From: CAVQFD01 sp963724695
Lineage (GTDB): Bacteria; Acidobacteriota; Vicinamibacteria; Vicinamibacterales; CAVVIG01
NCBI GenBank assembly: GCA_963724695.1
Contig: CAVRVW010000012.1
Span: forward strand, 806,001 to 870,000
DNA: 64,000 nt
Direction of reading: 5' to 3'
In this document: positions 44,044 through 56,321 of the stretch, piece after piece
How the letters are laid out: the number at the start of each line of letters is the position of its first letter
How positions within the stretch are numbered: the stretch's first letter is position 1
The notes under the pieces: model-generated
Seen by the model: the letters and a program-made list of their open reading frames with translations, nothing else
What the model was told of the DNA's origin: nothing
Databases searched by the model: none
Made by a program: the position numbers and the translations under genes

Positions 44044-46425
44044 GTGGCCACGCCATCCAACTCGCAGCTGAGCTCCGCGGTCGCCGCCGCCACGCTCGCG
44101 TCCGCCACAGTCACCGCGCAGTTCGTCGCCGGCAAGGCCACGCGCGACGCGCTCTACCTGACCGAGCTCGACGTCACGACGCTCCCCGCGATGGTGGCCG
44201 CTCACGTCCGCCTTTTCGATCGTCCTCGTCTCCGTCAGCTCGAGAGCGCTGCGGCGCCTGGCGCCGGGCACCTTCGTGTCGCTCGCCTTCCTCAGCCAGC
44301 GCCTGCTGCTCTTCGCCACCTGGGGGATGACCATCGCCGCGCCGACCGCCGCAGCGGTGGCGGTCTACCTCCACATCTCGGGCCTCGGGCCCATCCTCGG
44401 CTCGGGCTTCTGGCTCATCGCCACCGAGCGCTTCGACCCGCGCACCGCGAAGAGGCGGTTCGGACAGATCGCCGGCGTCGGCACCATCGGCGGCCTGCTG
44501 GGCGGCCTGCTCTCGGAACGCGTCGCGGCCATCGCCGGAGTCCCCGCGATGCTGCCCGTCCTCGCGGCGCTCAACCTGGTCTGCGCCTGGCAGATCCGTT
44601 CGCTGAGCCGATCGCTCGAAGGGCCGCCCGCATCGGGCGGCCATCGACATCTCGCCAGAGCTCGCCGCGGCGGCGCCACGGTCCGGGCTGCGCGTCCTCG
44701 CCGAAGCGCCGTACCTCCGGAGCCTTGCCGCCCTCGTGTTCCTCGGCACGCTCGGCGCGGCACTGCTCGACTACGTCTTCAAGGCTGGAGGCCGTCGCCG
44801 CGTTCGGACGCGGCGACCCGCTGATGCGGTTCTTCGCCGGCTACTACGCGGCCACCAGCCTGATCACCTTCGTCGTCCAGACCTCGGCGAGCCGGCTGGT
44901 GCTGGAAAAACTCGGCCTGGCGGTCACCACCGCGACACCGTCGATGGCGCTCTTCCTCGGCACGGTTGGCGGGCTGGTGGCGCCCGGCCTTGCCAGCGCC
45001 GTCGTGGCGCGCGGCGGCGAGTCGGTGTTCCGCGGTTCGCTCTTCCGCTCGGGCTACGAGCTCTTCTACACGCCCATCCCGGCGTCCGAAAAACGCGCGG
45101 CGAAGTCGATCATCGACGTCGGCTTCGATCGCCTCGGCGACGCGGTCGGCGGCGGGCTCGTGCTCCTCGCGCTGCTCCTGCCGGCGGTGCAACAGACCCC
45201 GGCGATTCTCACGGCGTCACTGCTGACGGCCGCGGCGGCGCTCCTCGTCGCCAGCCGTCTCAACCGCGGCTACGTGCACACGCTCGAACGGAGCCTCCTC
45301 AACCGCGCCGTGGAGATCGACCTCTCCGAGGTCGAGGACAACACGACGCGGACCATCATGGTGCGCAGCCTCACGATGATCCGCACCCTCAGCCGGACGC
45401 GTGAGCGCTCGCCCGACGCTTCGCTGACCCGCACCCCCCGGACTCCGCCCGTACGGTCCGACGACACGACGCGCCCGGTGCGGAGCTCCCCGTCCACGGC
45501 GTCCCAGGATGCCATCGACGCGGATCTGGTCCACATCATGGCGCTCCGGTCGCGCGACAAGGATCGCGTGATCGAGATCCTCGCCCGCGACGAGTCGCTC
45601 AGGCCGGCCCTGGTGCCTCATGTCATCCCGCTGCTCGCCTGGGATCCGGTCGCCAACGAGGCCGTCAACGCGCTCCGCCGCGTCGCCGAGGAGCGCGTGG
45701 GCGAGCTCATCGACGCGCTCGTCGATCCGAACCAGCCCTTTGCCGTCCGGCGCCGGCTGGCACGGGTCTTTGCCGTGTGCGTGTCCCAGCGCGCGGTCGA
45801 CGGGCTGCTCCTCGGCCTCGAAGACCTGCGCTTCGAAGTGCGGTTCCAGGCCGCCCGGTCGCTCGTGGCCATCCTCGAGAAGAACCCGCGCGTCCACGTC
45901 GATTCGCCCTTCATCTTTGAGATTGTCCGGCGCGAGGTGGCCGTCGGCCGGCCGGTCTGGGAGGCCCACCGCTTGCTGCACGGCCCGGAGGAAGGCGACC
46001 CCTCGCTCTTCCTCGACAGCTTCGTGCGCGACCGCGCCAGCCGCAGCCTCGCCCACGTCTTCACGCTCCTGTCGCTCGTGCTGCCCCCCGAGCCCCTGCG
46101 GATCGCCTTCCGGGGACTGCACACCGACGACCAGAACCTCCGTGGGACCGCGCTGGAATATCTCGAAGGCGTGCTGCCGCCGGCCATCCGCGATCGGCTC
46201 TGGCCGTTCCTGGACGAGTCCAGGCATGTGCGGCACAAGACCACCAGGACGCGGGACGAGATTCTGGCGGACCTGCTACGATCCAATCAGTCCATGCTCA
46301 TGAACCTCGAAGCGCTGCAGGCCCGGCATCAGGCCGAGCAGCAGGGATCCCGCGGAAACCGGGAATCGGACTCGGCCGTATCGCCGAGCGACCCCGGGGG
46401 CGCCGCGACGCCTCGAACGCAGTGA
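44044..46425 (+). CDS. NTT-like nucleotide transporter with C-terminal HEAT-like region (several frameshifts)
   Basis: The product begins VAGKATRDALYLTELDVTTLPAM, a signature of ATP/ADP-translocase-like MFS proteins. Helical segments continue in other frames (SLAFLSQRLLLFATWGMTIAA, FGQIAGVGTIGGLLGG) before returning to the first frame from about 44800 (MRFFAGYYAATSLITFVVQ). After the membrane part comes a soluble region of about 330 residues with HEAT-like helices (PLLAWDPVANEAVNALRRVAEE, RFQAARSLVAIL). At least three frame changes occur between 44200 and 44800. The GTG start is likely. The stop overlaps the start of the kinase gene (GTGA). The transported substrate is unknown. Confidence 0.7.
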   Translation: MATPSNSQLSSAVAAATLASATVTAQFVAGKATRDALYLTELDVTTLPAMVAAHVRLFDRPRLRQLESAAAPGAGHLRVARLPQPAPAALRHLGDDHRRADRRSGGGLPPHLGPRAHPRLGLLAHRHRALRPAHREEAVRTDRRRRHHRRPAGRPALGTRRGHRRSPRDAARPRGAQPGLRLADPFAEPIARRAARIGRPSTSRQSSPRRRHGPGCASSPKRRTSGALPPSCSSARSARHCSTTSSRLEAVAAFGRGDPLMRFFAGYYAATSLITFVVQTSASRLVLEKLGLAVTTATPSMALFLGTVGGLVAPGLASAVVARGGESVFRGSLFRSGYELFYTPIPASEKRAAKSIIDVGFDRLGDAVGGGLVLLALLLPAVQQTPAILTASLLTAAAALLVASRLNRGYVHTLERSLLNRAVEIDLSEVEDNTTRTIMVRSLTMIRTLSRTRERSPDASLTRTPRTPPVRSDDTTRPVRSSPSTASQDAIDADLVHIMALRSRDKDRVIEILARDESLRPALVPHVIPLLAWDPVANEAVNALRRVAEERVGELIDALVDPNQPFAVRRRLARVFAVCVSQRAVDGLLLGLEDLRFEVRFQAARSLVAILEKNPRVHVDSPFIFEIVRREVAVGRPVWEAHRLLHGPEEGDPSLFLDSFVRDRASRSLAHVFTLLSLVLPPEPLRIAFRGLHTDDQNLRGTALEYLEGVLPPAIRDRLWPFLDESRHVRHKTTRTRDEILADLLRSNQSMLMNLEALQARHQAEQQGSRGNRESDSAVSPSDPGGAATPRTQ

Positions 46426-48034
46426 AGGTCCTCGCGCCCCGCAACCCGACGCCGGTGCCCAGGACCGTCGGCGGAACGCACACCACCACGCGCCTGTCGA
46501 GCGAGCTCGTCTCGGAGCACGTCAAACGGCTCGCGGTCGTCAGCATCGTTGCCGCCGGGCTGTGGGCCTTCGGCCTCCTGATGGACCAGGTGCTCGTGCC
46601 TTTGTCCGTCGGGCCTCGCGCACCGTTCGCTCACGCCGTCATCGCCCTCATGGCGATCGCCGCCTCGGCGGCCATGCTGCTGTACGTGAAGTACGCCAGC
46701 CACACGTCCTCCACGAAGATGAACGTGGGCCTGGGCTTCATGCTGCTCAACGCCTTCTTCATTGCGCTTCTGAACTCGTGGGTGGTCGTGCCCACGCCCG
46801 ACTCGATGCGACGGCTGTCGTGGGCCGTGGTGCTGATCCTCGTCTACCCGATGATCGCCGCCACCAACCCGCGCAAGATGCTCGCTCGTGGCCCTGGCGG
46901 CGGCATCGATGGACCCGCTGGGTGTGTGGTTCGCCCACGTGCGCGGCCTCCCGGTGCCGTCGCTCGCGAGCACGCTCATCCTCTACCTGCCCAACTTCAT
47001 TGTCGCGGTCGTCTCGGTCGTGCCGTCGACGATCCTGCAGAAGCTGGGCCGCCGCCTTCGCGAAGCGCAGCCGCTCGGCAGCTACCAGCTCGTCGAGCTG
47101 CTCGGCCACGGCGGCATGGGCGAGGTCTGGCGCGCCAAACACCAGCTGCTGGCGCGCCACGCCGCGATCAAGCTGGTGACGGCCGGACGTGCTCGGGCGT
47201 CGGCGAGGCGGAAGCCGCGCTGGTCATGCGCCGCTTCGAGCGCGAGGCCCACGCCACGGCCGCGCTCAGCTCGCCGCACACGATCAAGGTCTTCGACTTC
47301 GGGCTGACCGACGACGGGGCGTTCTACTACGTGATGGAGCTGCTGGCCGGACGCGACCTGGAGTCGCTCGTGCGCGAGTTCGGACCGGTGCCGGCCGATC
47401 GCGCGGTCTTCCTGCTCCGGCAGGTCTGCCACTCGCTCGCCGACGCGCACGCGCGCGGCCTCGTGCACCGGGACATCAAGCCGGCCAACATCTACGTCTG
47501 CCGCATGGGGCTCGAGTACGACTTCGTCAAGGTGCTCGACTTCGGCCTCGTCAAGGTCAGGCATCGGAGCGGCGACACGCAGACGCTGGCCACGATCGAG
47601 CACGGGACGACGGGCACGCCCGCCTACATGGCGCCGGAGATCATCCTGGGCGAGAATGACGTGGACCGCCGTGCCGACGTGTACGCGCTCGGGTGCGTCG
47701 CGTACTACCTGCTGACCGGCCAGCTGGTGTTCGAGGCCGATACGCCGATGAAGATGTTCATGCAGCACGTGCAGGCCACGCCGCTCCCGCCGTCGCAGCG
47801 GACCGAGCTGCCGATCCCTCCCGCGCTCGACGACCTCGTGATGTCCTGCCTCGAGAAGGATCCCGAGCAAGCGGCCGCAGTACGCGGGCGAGCTGTTCCG
47901 GATGGCAACCGAGTGCCTGACCTGCAGCGACGTGGAACCACGACACGGCCCGCACGTGGTGGGAAGCGCACCTGCCGGAGCTGACCGGTCCGCTCACCCT
48001 CACCGAGACCGAGACCGAGGCGCATCCGGCGTGA
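46422..48034 (+). CDS. Membrane serine/threonine protein kinase, N-terminal membrane domain (frameshifts)
   Basis: The N-terminal 190 residues contain about six hydrophobic helices. The Hanks-type kinase follows: LLGHGGMGEVWRAKH, AAIKLV (ATP Lys), VHRDIKPANIYV (catalytic loop), DFGLV and GTPAYMAPE. The tail ends NHDTARTWWEAHLPEL. Frames change near 46890, 47190 and 47870; the last is a visible extra A in GAGCAAGCGG. Membrane helices before rather than after the kinase is the reverse of PASTA-type kinases. It overlaps both neighbours by four bases and is probably a signalling partner of the carrier and the barrel protein. Confidence 0.78.
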
Positions 48035-49269
48035 CGCGCGCGACGACGCTTCTCATCTCGGTGCTGGTGCTGCTCTCGCCGGCACTCTCTCCAGCTGCCG
48101 GGCGCGCAACAGCCCGCGGAGCCGCAGACCCGCGCCGAGGCCCTTCGGCGGGAGCGGGAGGAGAAGGCCGAAACGCTGACGCCACCCCCGTCGAGCAGCG
48201 TCGAACGCTGGCTGCTCCGGCTCGAGGACGGGCGGCTGTTCGAGCGCCTGCTCAACCCGGCCGACGGGTTCTATCCGAAGCTCGGCAACATCACGGCGGG
48301 CAGCGGCATGGCGTTCGGCGCCGGCTACCGGCACGCGTTCACGGATCACGCGCGTGGAACACGTTTGGTTCGGCGTCTTCCGGCGCTACTGGGCGGTCGA
48401 GACCAGGCTCATCGTCAACAACATCGGCGGGAGCCCGTTGTTCGTGGACCTCTACGGCCGGCGGTCCGACTACCCCGACGAGGACTACTTCGGCCAGGGC
48501 AGCACGTCGCTCCGGACCGACCACGTCTCGTACGGCCTGCGCCAGACCATGGCCGGCGCGACGACCGGACTCAACTTCACCAGGTGGCTGTCGACCGGCG
48601 TGCGGTTCGACTACTTCAACCCCCGCATCCACGAGGGGCCCGACACGCGCGTCCCGCCGATCGGCAGCGTGTTTCCCCCGGCGATGTCCCGGGCCTCGTG
48701 ACGCAGCCAGACTTCGCCAACGGCGAAGTGTTCGTCGAAGCGAACTACGCGCGAGCCGCGCGGCAACCCCCGGGGCGGCGGCCGGTATCGCGCCTCGTAC
48801 CAGCGGTTCGCCGACGTCAATCTCGACCGCTACTCGTTCGATCGGTTCGAGCTGGACCTCCAGCAGTACATCCCGCTGCTACACGAACCGCAGGCTCATC
48901 GCGCTGCATGGGTTGTTCTCGACCTCCGACCCGGACACCGGCAACGACGTCCCCTTCTACCTGCAGCGGACGCTCGGCGGGCCGGACGACCTGCGCGGCT
49001 TCCGTCGGTTCCGCTTCCGGGACGGCACCTCCTGCTGCTGCAGGCCGAGTACCGCTGGGAGATCTTCACGGCGGTGGACGGCGCGCTCTTCTACGACATC
49101 GGGCAAGGTCGCCCACGATCTCGAGGATCTCGACATCACGCACTTCGAGTCCGACTACGGCATCGGCTTCAGGTTCGGCACCATCAACGGCGTGTTCCTG
49201 CGCGTCGAGGGAGCGTTCGGGAGCCGGGACGGCAAGCACTTCGTCCTGAGGTGGGGCAATGTCTTTTAG
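48031..49269 (+). CDS. Omp85/surface antigen D15-like outer-membrane protein (many frameshifts)
   Basis: A GTG overlapping the kinase stop begins a signal peptide (TTLLISVLVLLSPALSPAAG). The remaining product must be assembled from three frames: ERWLLRLEDGRLFERLLNP, RYWAVETRLIVNNIGGSPLF, TTGLNFTRWLSTGVRFDYFN and finally DYGIGFRFGTINGVFLRVEG to a terminal Phe. The strand pattern and the GGPDDLRGFRRFRFRDG-type loop resemble the barrel of BamA/TamA relatives. No POTRA domains are visible, so it is a short member. Length is about 410 residues. Confidence 0.65.
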   Translation: MTRATTLLISVLVLLSPALSPAAGRATARGAADPRRGPSAGAGGEGRNADATPVEQRRTLAAPARGRAAVRAPAQPGRRVLSEARQHHGGQRHGVRRRLPARVHGSRAWNTFGSASSGATGRSRPGSSSTTSAGARCSWTSTAGGPTTPTRTTSARAARRSGPTTSRTACARPWPARRPDSTSPGGCRPACGSTTSTPASTRGPTRASRRSAACFPRRCPGPRDAARLRQRRSVRRSELRASRAATPGAAAGIAPRTSGSPTSISTATRSIGSSWTSSSTSRCYTNRRLIALHGLFSTSDPDTGNDVPFYLQRTLGGPDDLRGFRRFRFRDGTSCCCRPSTAGRSSRRWTARSSTTSGKVAHDLEDLDITHFESDYGIGFRFGTINGVFLRVEGAFGSRDGKHFVLRWGNVF

Positions 49270-50997
49270 GGCCGCGCGGGGTCCGTTCATGAGGCTCGTG
49301 CTCGCGGCGACCGTGCTGGCGAGCACGAACGTCGGGCGCGGCGCGTCGCCGCAGCTTCTTCCCCGACGATCCGATGCAGGTCGACGACGATCGGGTGCTC
49401 GATGCGGGAGCCGCGGCGCCGATCGAAGGCAGCAACGGCTACGACTTCGCCGAGCACACGTTCTTCGAGCCGGGCGATCGGCGCGATGTCGCCGCGATGA
49501 ACGTCAACAGCGTCGACGAGGTGCCCGACTCGTCGTGGTTCACCAACCGCATCGGCCGGCGGCTGCCGCCGATCGACGAGATCGTCCGCGGGCCGAATCG
49601 CGCTCGAGACGGTGGACATCGACGGCTGGCCGATCGTGCAGGAGAAGAGCAGCGGCATCACTCCCGGCTATCGCGTCACCGACCCCGAAGGCCATCTCTA
49701 CCAGGTCAAGTTCGACCCGCCGACCAATCCGGAGATGGCCAGCGGCGCCGAGGTGATTGGCGCGGCCATCTACCACGCCATCGGCTACAACGTGGTCGCA
49801 GGGCTACATCGTGGAGGTCGATCCGGCGACGCATCGTCATCTCGCCCAACGGCCACCACGGTCGACATGTCCGGCCGCAAGAAGACGATGACCCGCGACG
49901 ACGTCGACAAGGTGCTGCGCGCGCGGCGCGAAGCTGCCGAACGGGCAGGTACCGGGCGACGCTCAGCCGCTTTGCCGAAGGCAAGCCCGCTCGGCTACTT
50001 CAAGTACTACGGCACCGGCCGGACGACCCGAACGACATCCATCCCGCACGAGCACCGCCGCGAGTTGCGCGCCAACCGCGTGTTCGCCTCGTGGCTCAAC
50101 CACGACGACTCGCGCGGCATCAACAGCCTCGACATGCTGGACGGCCCGGCCGGCCGGCAGGCCATCCGTCACTACATGTTCGACTTCGGCTCCACCCTGG
50201 GCAGCGGCAGCACGGTCGCCGCAGGTGCCGCGCGCCGGCAACGAGTACATCGTCGAATGGAAGCCCGCGCATGCAAGACCGCGGCCACGCTCGGGCTGTG
50301 GGTGCGCCCGTGGATCAAGGTGGACTACCCGAAGGTCGCGCCGTCGGTCGGACGGTTCGAGGCGGACTTCTTCGATCCCGCGCTGTGGCGGCCCGAGTAC
50401 CCCAACCCGGCCTTCGACAACCTGCGAACCGACGACGCGTTCTGGGCGGCTGACTTGATGGCGCGGTTCTCGGACGAGGCGATTCGCGCGATCGTGGCCA
50501 AGGCGCGCTACAGCGACGCCGGCGCCTCCGAATACATTGCAGATACGCTGATCGCGCGGCGCGACAAGGTCGTCCGCACATGGTTGACGGCGGTCAACCC
50601 GATCGTGGAGCCCACGCTCTCGACGAGCGGCGCCTTGGCTTTCAAGAACGCCGCCGGCGATCGGGGCGTCGCGTCCCCGCCGGCAAGCTACCGCCTGACG
50701 TGGTCGCGGGTCGACGGCGCCACAGGGGACGCGATCGGCACGGCCGTGGAGGAACGTGTCACGCAGCCGGCCGCCGCCGTCCCGGGCACAGTGGTCTCGG
50801 ACATCCCCGGTGCCCTGGTGTTGCTGGACTTACGAGCTGACCACCCTGACTTCCCGGTCTGGCAGGAGCCCGTTCGCGTCTATTTCCGCCGAACGGCAGG
50901 CGGGTGGCAGACGGTCGGATTGGAGAGGGTGGGCCGCCTGGCCGGCTTTGGCGAGTTCAGGGATGCCGGGAATCCGGCAAATGCGAAAAGACCGTGA
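49259..50997 (+). CDS. Exported protein of unknown function (frameshifts)
   Basis: About 575 residues. The N-terminus RLVLAATVLASTNVG looks like a signal peptide. Conserved-looking segments are VDEVPDSSWFTNRIG, YQVKFDPPTNPEMASGAE and AIYHAIGYNVV, then NRVFASWLNHDDSRGINSLD. The Lys in QVKFDP and the NHDD segment faintly recall kinase-like folds such as HipA or CotH, but I cannot assign this. Frames change near 49355, 49600, 49800 and 50220. It overlaps the barrel gene by 11 bases and completes the four-gene cluster. Confidence 0.6.
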
Positions 50998-51038
50998 CCG
51001 CGAAGTCCGGGTCGCGAGCGGACGATATACTGAGAGAA

Positions 51039-51879
51039 ATGCCGCAAGCGATTGGCCGCACGGTCGGTTGTTTTCTCCTGGCCTCGGCAGTCTCCGTGGC
51101 AGCAGTGTCGGCGCAGTCGCTGCAGGCGCTGCCCTCTGACATCTTTTCTGCGCCTTCTCTGATCAGTGCGACCAGTGCAGAGGCATCGCACACGGCGCCG
51201 GCACGCCGCGTCGACGTCCGGCCCGATGTTCACGCACTTCCTGGGCGACGTCGTCGGGGACATCATGCGCCTCCCCTCGAAGGAGACGGCGATGTGGCTG
51301 AGCATCGGTCTCGGCATGGCCGCCAGTGCGCACGCGGTCGATCGGCCCGTCTCCAGTCAGTTTTCCGGCGCCAGAGCACTCGACTCTGTCTTTGCGTCGG
51401 GCGAGACTGTCGGCGGGGCCCGCCTTCAGTTCGGCGCGGCGTTGGCGACATACACGATCGGTCGGGTCACCAAGAGCCCGCGCGTCGCCGCCGTTGGGTC
51501 AGACCTCATACGCGCGCAGATTGTGACCCAGATCCTGACGGGCACGATCAAGACGACGGTCCGGCGCGCACGTCCGGACGGCACCGAGTTCTCGTTCCCT
51601 TCCGGTCACTCGGCAGTCACGTTCGCGTCCGCCACCGTGCTGCAGCGGCACTTCGGCTGGAAGGTCGGCGTGCCAGCTTTCGCCGTGGCCTCTTACGTAG
51701 CGGCGTCAAGAGTGCAGGAGAACCGACACTTCCTGAGCGACGTGGCGTTCGGCGCCACGCTGGGGATCATCGCCGGCCGTACGGTGACTGTCGGCCGCGG
51801 CGAGGCCCGATTCGCCGTCGCGCCGATGGCGACACCAGGCGGCGCGGGCGTGTCGTTCAACTGGATCGGGTCGGAGTAG
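51039..51879 (+). CDS. PAP2-family phosphatase, exported (one frameshift)
   Basis: About 280 residues: a signal peptide (TVGCFLLASAVSVAAVSAQ), then a membrane-associated acid phosphatase with the three PAP2 motifs. These are KTTVRRARP, FPSGHSA (catalytic His) and SRVQENRHFLSD. The frame break lies near 51220, before the catalytic part. Members dephosphorylate lipid pyrophosphates or phosphatidic acid on the outer face. It starts 41 bases after the preceding gene. Confidence 0.82.
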
Positions 51880-51953
51880 CCGGATTCGCAACCCTCCGCC
51901 GGGTCCGACCAGCCTCCGCCAAGGCTTCGGCGGTCCGCCATAGCTTCGACCAG

Positions 51954-52935
51954 ATGTCCAACCCCTCGCTTCCGACCTGGTCAGACATCCAGGATGCTGC
52001 TCGACGCCTTTCCGGCGTGGCCCGACGCACCCCGGTCTTCACCTCGCGCACCGTCGACGCCCGCACCGGCGCCACGGTCTTCTTCAAGTGCGAGAACCTG
52101 CAGCGCGCCGGCGCCTTCAAGTTCCGCGGCGCCTACAACGCGCTGTCGCGCCTCTCTCCCGACGAACGCGCGCCGCGGCGTCGTCGCCTTCTCGTCCGGC
52201 AACCACGCGCAGGCCGTCGCGCTCGCCGGCCAGCTCCTCGACATCCCGCGCGTCATCGTCATGCCGTCCGACGCGCCCGCGGTGAAACGCGCCGCGACCG
52301 CGGGCTACGGCGCCGAGGTCGTCGCCTACGACCGCGAACGCGAGGACCGCGAAGCGATCGGCCGCCGGCTCGCCGACGAGCGCGGCCTGACGCGTCATTC
52401 CGCCCTTCGATCACCCGCACGTCATCGCCGGACAGGGCACGGCCGCGCGCGAGCTGATCGACGACGTCGGGCCGCTCGACCTGCTGCTCGTGCCCGTGCG
52501 GCGGCGGCGGCCTGCTCTCCGGCTCGGCGCTGTCGGCGCGCGCGCTCGTCGCCCGGCTGCCGCGTCATCGGCGTCGAGCCGGCCGCCGGCGACGATGCGA
52601 CACGATCGTTCCGCACGAAGACGCTGCAGACGGTGAACAACCCGACGACGGTCGCCGACGGCGCGCGCACGCCGTCGCTCGGCACGCTGACGTTTCCGCT
52701 CGTGCTGTCGCTACGTCTCCGACATGATGACGGTCGACGACGACGCCCTGCTGCGAACGATGTTCTTCCTGTGGGAACGGCTGAAGCTCGTCGTCGAGCC
52801 GACCGGCGCGCTCGGCGCGGCGGCGCTCCTCGCAGGCCAGCTCGACGCTCGCGGGCACGCGCGTCGGCGTCATCCTGAGCGGCGGCAACGTGGACTTCTC
52901 GCAGGTGGCAACTGGAGGCATCGATGCGGCGATGA
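51954..52935 (+). CDS. PLP-dependent threonine/serine dehydratase (frameshifts)
   Basis: About 325 residues, the size of the short catabolic or biodegradative type without ACT domain. Visible are FKFRGAYNAL (PLP Lys), SSGNHAQAVA, GGGGLLSG in reconstructed frame, and VILSGGNVDFSQ at the end. Frames change near 52170, 52395, 52500 and 52710; an extra C is evident in TCGCTACGTCTCC. It would deaminate threonine to 2-oxobutanoate. In one frame the product ends QLEASMRR and TGA overlaps the ATG of the next gene. Confidence 0.75.
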
Positions 52936-54513
52936 GCGTCGCTCGTCGCGTCTCGCGATCGTCGCTCGTCCTGGCGATCGCCGTCCGCAGCTCGGCGCTC
53001 GAGCGCGATCGCCCGCGTCTCGGCGCAGCGACGATGCCGCAGGACGCGCCTCGCCGTCGGCCGCGCGCCGCTCACCATCCTCCAGATCAACGACGTCTAC
53101 TCCACCGTGCCGGTCGACGGCCTGGCGGCCTCGCGCGCGTCGCGACCCTCAAGCAGCAGATCGCCGCCGCGGGCCGCACGCCGCTCCTGCATGCTCGCCG
53201 GCGACTTCCTGTCGTCGTCGGTCGCGTCGACCGTCTTCAAGGGCGAGCAGATGATCGCCGCGCTGAACGCCGCCGGCCTCGACCTCGCCACGCTCGGCAA
53301 CCACGAGTTCGACTTCGGCATCGACGTCCTGCTCCAGCGGATGGCCGAGGCGCAAGTGGCAGTGGGTCGTCTCGAACGTCATCGACGCCGAGACCGGCAA
53401 GCCAATCGGCGGCGCCGCGCCGTACGTCATCCGCACGTTCGGCTCGCTGCAAGGTCGGCATTCATCGGCCTCTGCCTCGACGACCGAAGGCATCGCCAGC
53501 GACAAGCTCGACGCGCATCCGGCTCGATCGATCCGCTCGAGGCGGCCGCGACCGGTACCTGCCGATGCTGAAGACGAGAAGGCGCGACGTCATCGTCGCG
53601 CTCACGCACCTGACCTTCGCCGAGGACCGCGCGCTGGCCGAGCGCTTTCCGGAGATCGACCTGATCGTCGGCGGCCACGAGCACTTCCCGATCACGGCGA
53701 CCGAGAACCGCACGCTCATCAGCAAGGCCGGATCCGACGCGAAGTTCGTCGCGCGGATCGACGTCGACCGGCGGCGCGACCGGCGCCGTCGAGCGCTTCT
53801 TCGAGCTGATCCCGGTCACCGGCGCGCATCGCCCGACGACCCGCGCGACGGCGGCGGTCGTCAGCGGCCTACGAGGCGCGGCTGGGCACGCGAGCTCGAA
53901 CGCGGTCGTCGGCACGACACGCGTGCCGCTCGACGGCGTCGACGGCGCGGCTCCGCGCCGGCGGAGACGAACCTCGGCAACCTCGTCGCCGACGCCATGC
54001 GCGCCGAGGCGCGGCGCCGACATCGCCATCGTCAACTCCGGCGGCATCCGCGGCGATCGCGTCTACCCGCCGGGCCCGCTGACGCGCCGCACGCTCCTCG
54101 AGATCCACCCGTTCGGCAACGTCGTCTGCAAGCTCGCGGTGCCGGGCCGGATCGTGCTGGCGGCGCTCGAACCACGGCGTCGTCGAGGCTGCCCGCGGCC
54201 GCCGGCCAGTTTCCGCAGGTCTCGGGCATGACGATGCGCGTCGACCCGCGGGCGCCGCCCGGCAGCCGCGTCCGCGACGTGCGGGTCAACGGCGCAGCCG
54301 CTCGATCCGCGACAAGACCTACACGCTGGCGATCCCCGACTTCCTGCTGCACGGCGGCGACGGCTACACGATGTTCGCGGGCCAGCGCGTGCTGGTCGGC
54401 CCGGAAGTCGGGCACGCTGATCGCCGTCGCGCTCGAGAACGTACATCGCCGGCAGCGCGAGGTCGCGCCCGCGGTCGAAGGGCGCATCATCGATCGAGCC
54501 GCTAGACGGCTGA
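52932..54513 (+). CDS. Second UshA-type 5'-nucleotidase/metallophosphatase (many frameshifts)
   Basis: About 525 residues after frame repair. Motifs are TILQINDVYSTVPV, MLAGDFLSSSV, TLGNHEFDFG, ALTHLTFAED, IVGGHEHFP, then the C-terminal ETNLGNLVADAMR, IVNSGGIRGDR and LLEIHPFGNVV. Extra bases are directly visible, for example in CTGCAAGGTCGGCATTC near 53450-53460. The start region is poorly defined and no clear signal peptide survives. It differs from the Tat-exported enzyme at 41572 in using NDVYS rather than NDLHS. The end is placed at a TGA following IEPLDG, with moderate certainty. Confidence 0.72.
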
Positions 54514-54521
54514 GAGTCGAG

Positions 54522-55242
54522 CTACGATGCGACTCCGCGACGCAGTCGCGACGCGCGGCGCGCGTGCGACGCTCGCGCGCGGCGTCGCGCCCAGTACGAG
54601 CGCGAACGCCGAGCAGCACGCCGACGATCGACGCGCGTAGCGCTGCGGGACGGCTGACGTCGGCCTTCACCAGCCACCAGTAGTGCACGACGCCGGCGAT
54701 CGCCGGCGACGTAGATCGAGCCGATGCAGCGCCTGCCAGCGCCGGCCGCCCAGCCGGCGGATCATCCCGGCCGTCGACGTCACCGCCAGCGGCACCATCA
54801 GCACGAACGCGGTGAAGCCGATCGTGATGAACGGCCGCTTGTAGATGTCCTCGCCGACCGACGCCGCGAGGTTCCGCACCGTGCTCCAGGCGACGATGCC
54901 GTCGGGAAAATCGAGGCCGGCGAAGCGATCGGCGATGACGTAGATGAGGAAGTGCAGCGAGCCGTAGAAGAACGCGAACAGCCCGGCCATCCGGCGGAAC
55001 CGGATGACCGTCGTTCCAGCCGGTCAGCCGCCGCAGCGGCGTGATCGCCAGCGTGATGCAGAGGAAGCGAAGCGCCCAGACGCCGGTTTCGTTGGTGATG
55101 TCGCTGAGCGGATTGGCGCTGAGATTGCCGGTGAGCCCCGCCCAGACCAGCCACGCCGCGCGGGCCGAGGCCGGCCGACGAACGACGCGCCGGCTTCAGC
55201 ACCCACTTGATCGCGCGGCTGCGTCAGTGCCGACATGAGCAT
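54522..55242 (-). CDS. msrQ: MsrQ, heme-binding membrane subunit of MsrPQ (many frameshifts)
   Basis: About 235 residues with several membrane helices. Recognisable pieces are LKPARR near the start, FLCITLAITPLRR, FFYGSLHFLIYVIAD, FITIGFTAFVLMVPLAVTST and HYWWLVKADV near the end. This is the ferric-reductase-like transmembrane domain of MsrQ (YedZ), which passes electrons from the quinone pool or flavin to MsrP. It starts about 15 bases after the MsrP stop on the same strand. At least four frame changes are needed. It is convergent with the nucleotidase gene. Confidence 0.78.
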
Positions 55243-55257
55243 ACCGTCCGGACCGCT

Positions 55258-56241
<984 letters not shown>

Positions 56242-56321
56242 ATTTCCTCTACGTGTGGCACACGGTCCCTGGACGCCCTCATTATAAGAAGGTTAGGGGC
56301 GCTGTGCTACGCTCCCCTTCT

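Noticed and set aside
56242..56321. Sigma54 promoter before the sensorless kinase
   Set aside because: TGGCAC is present, but the -12 element reads CCCTG instead of TTGCW at the required distance. TATAAG nearby could equally be a sigma70 -10 box.
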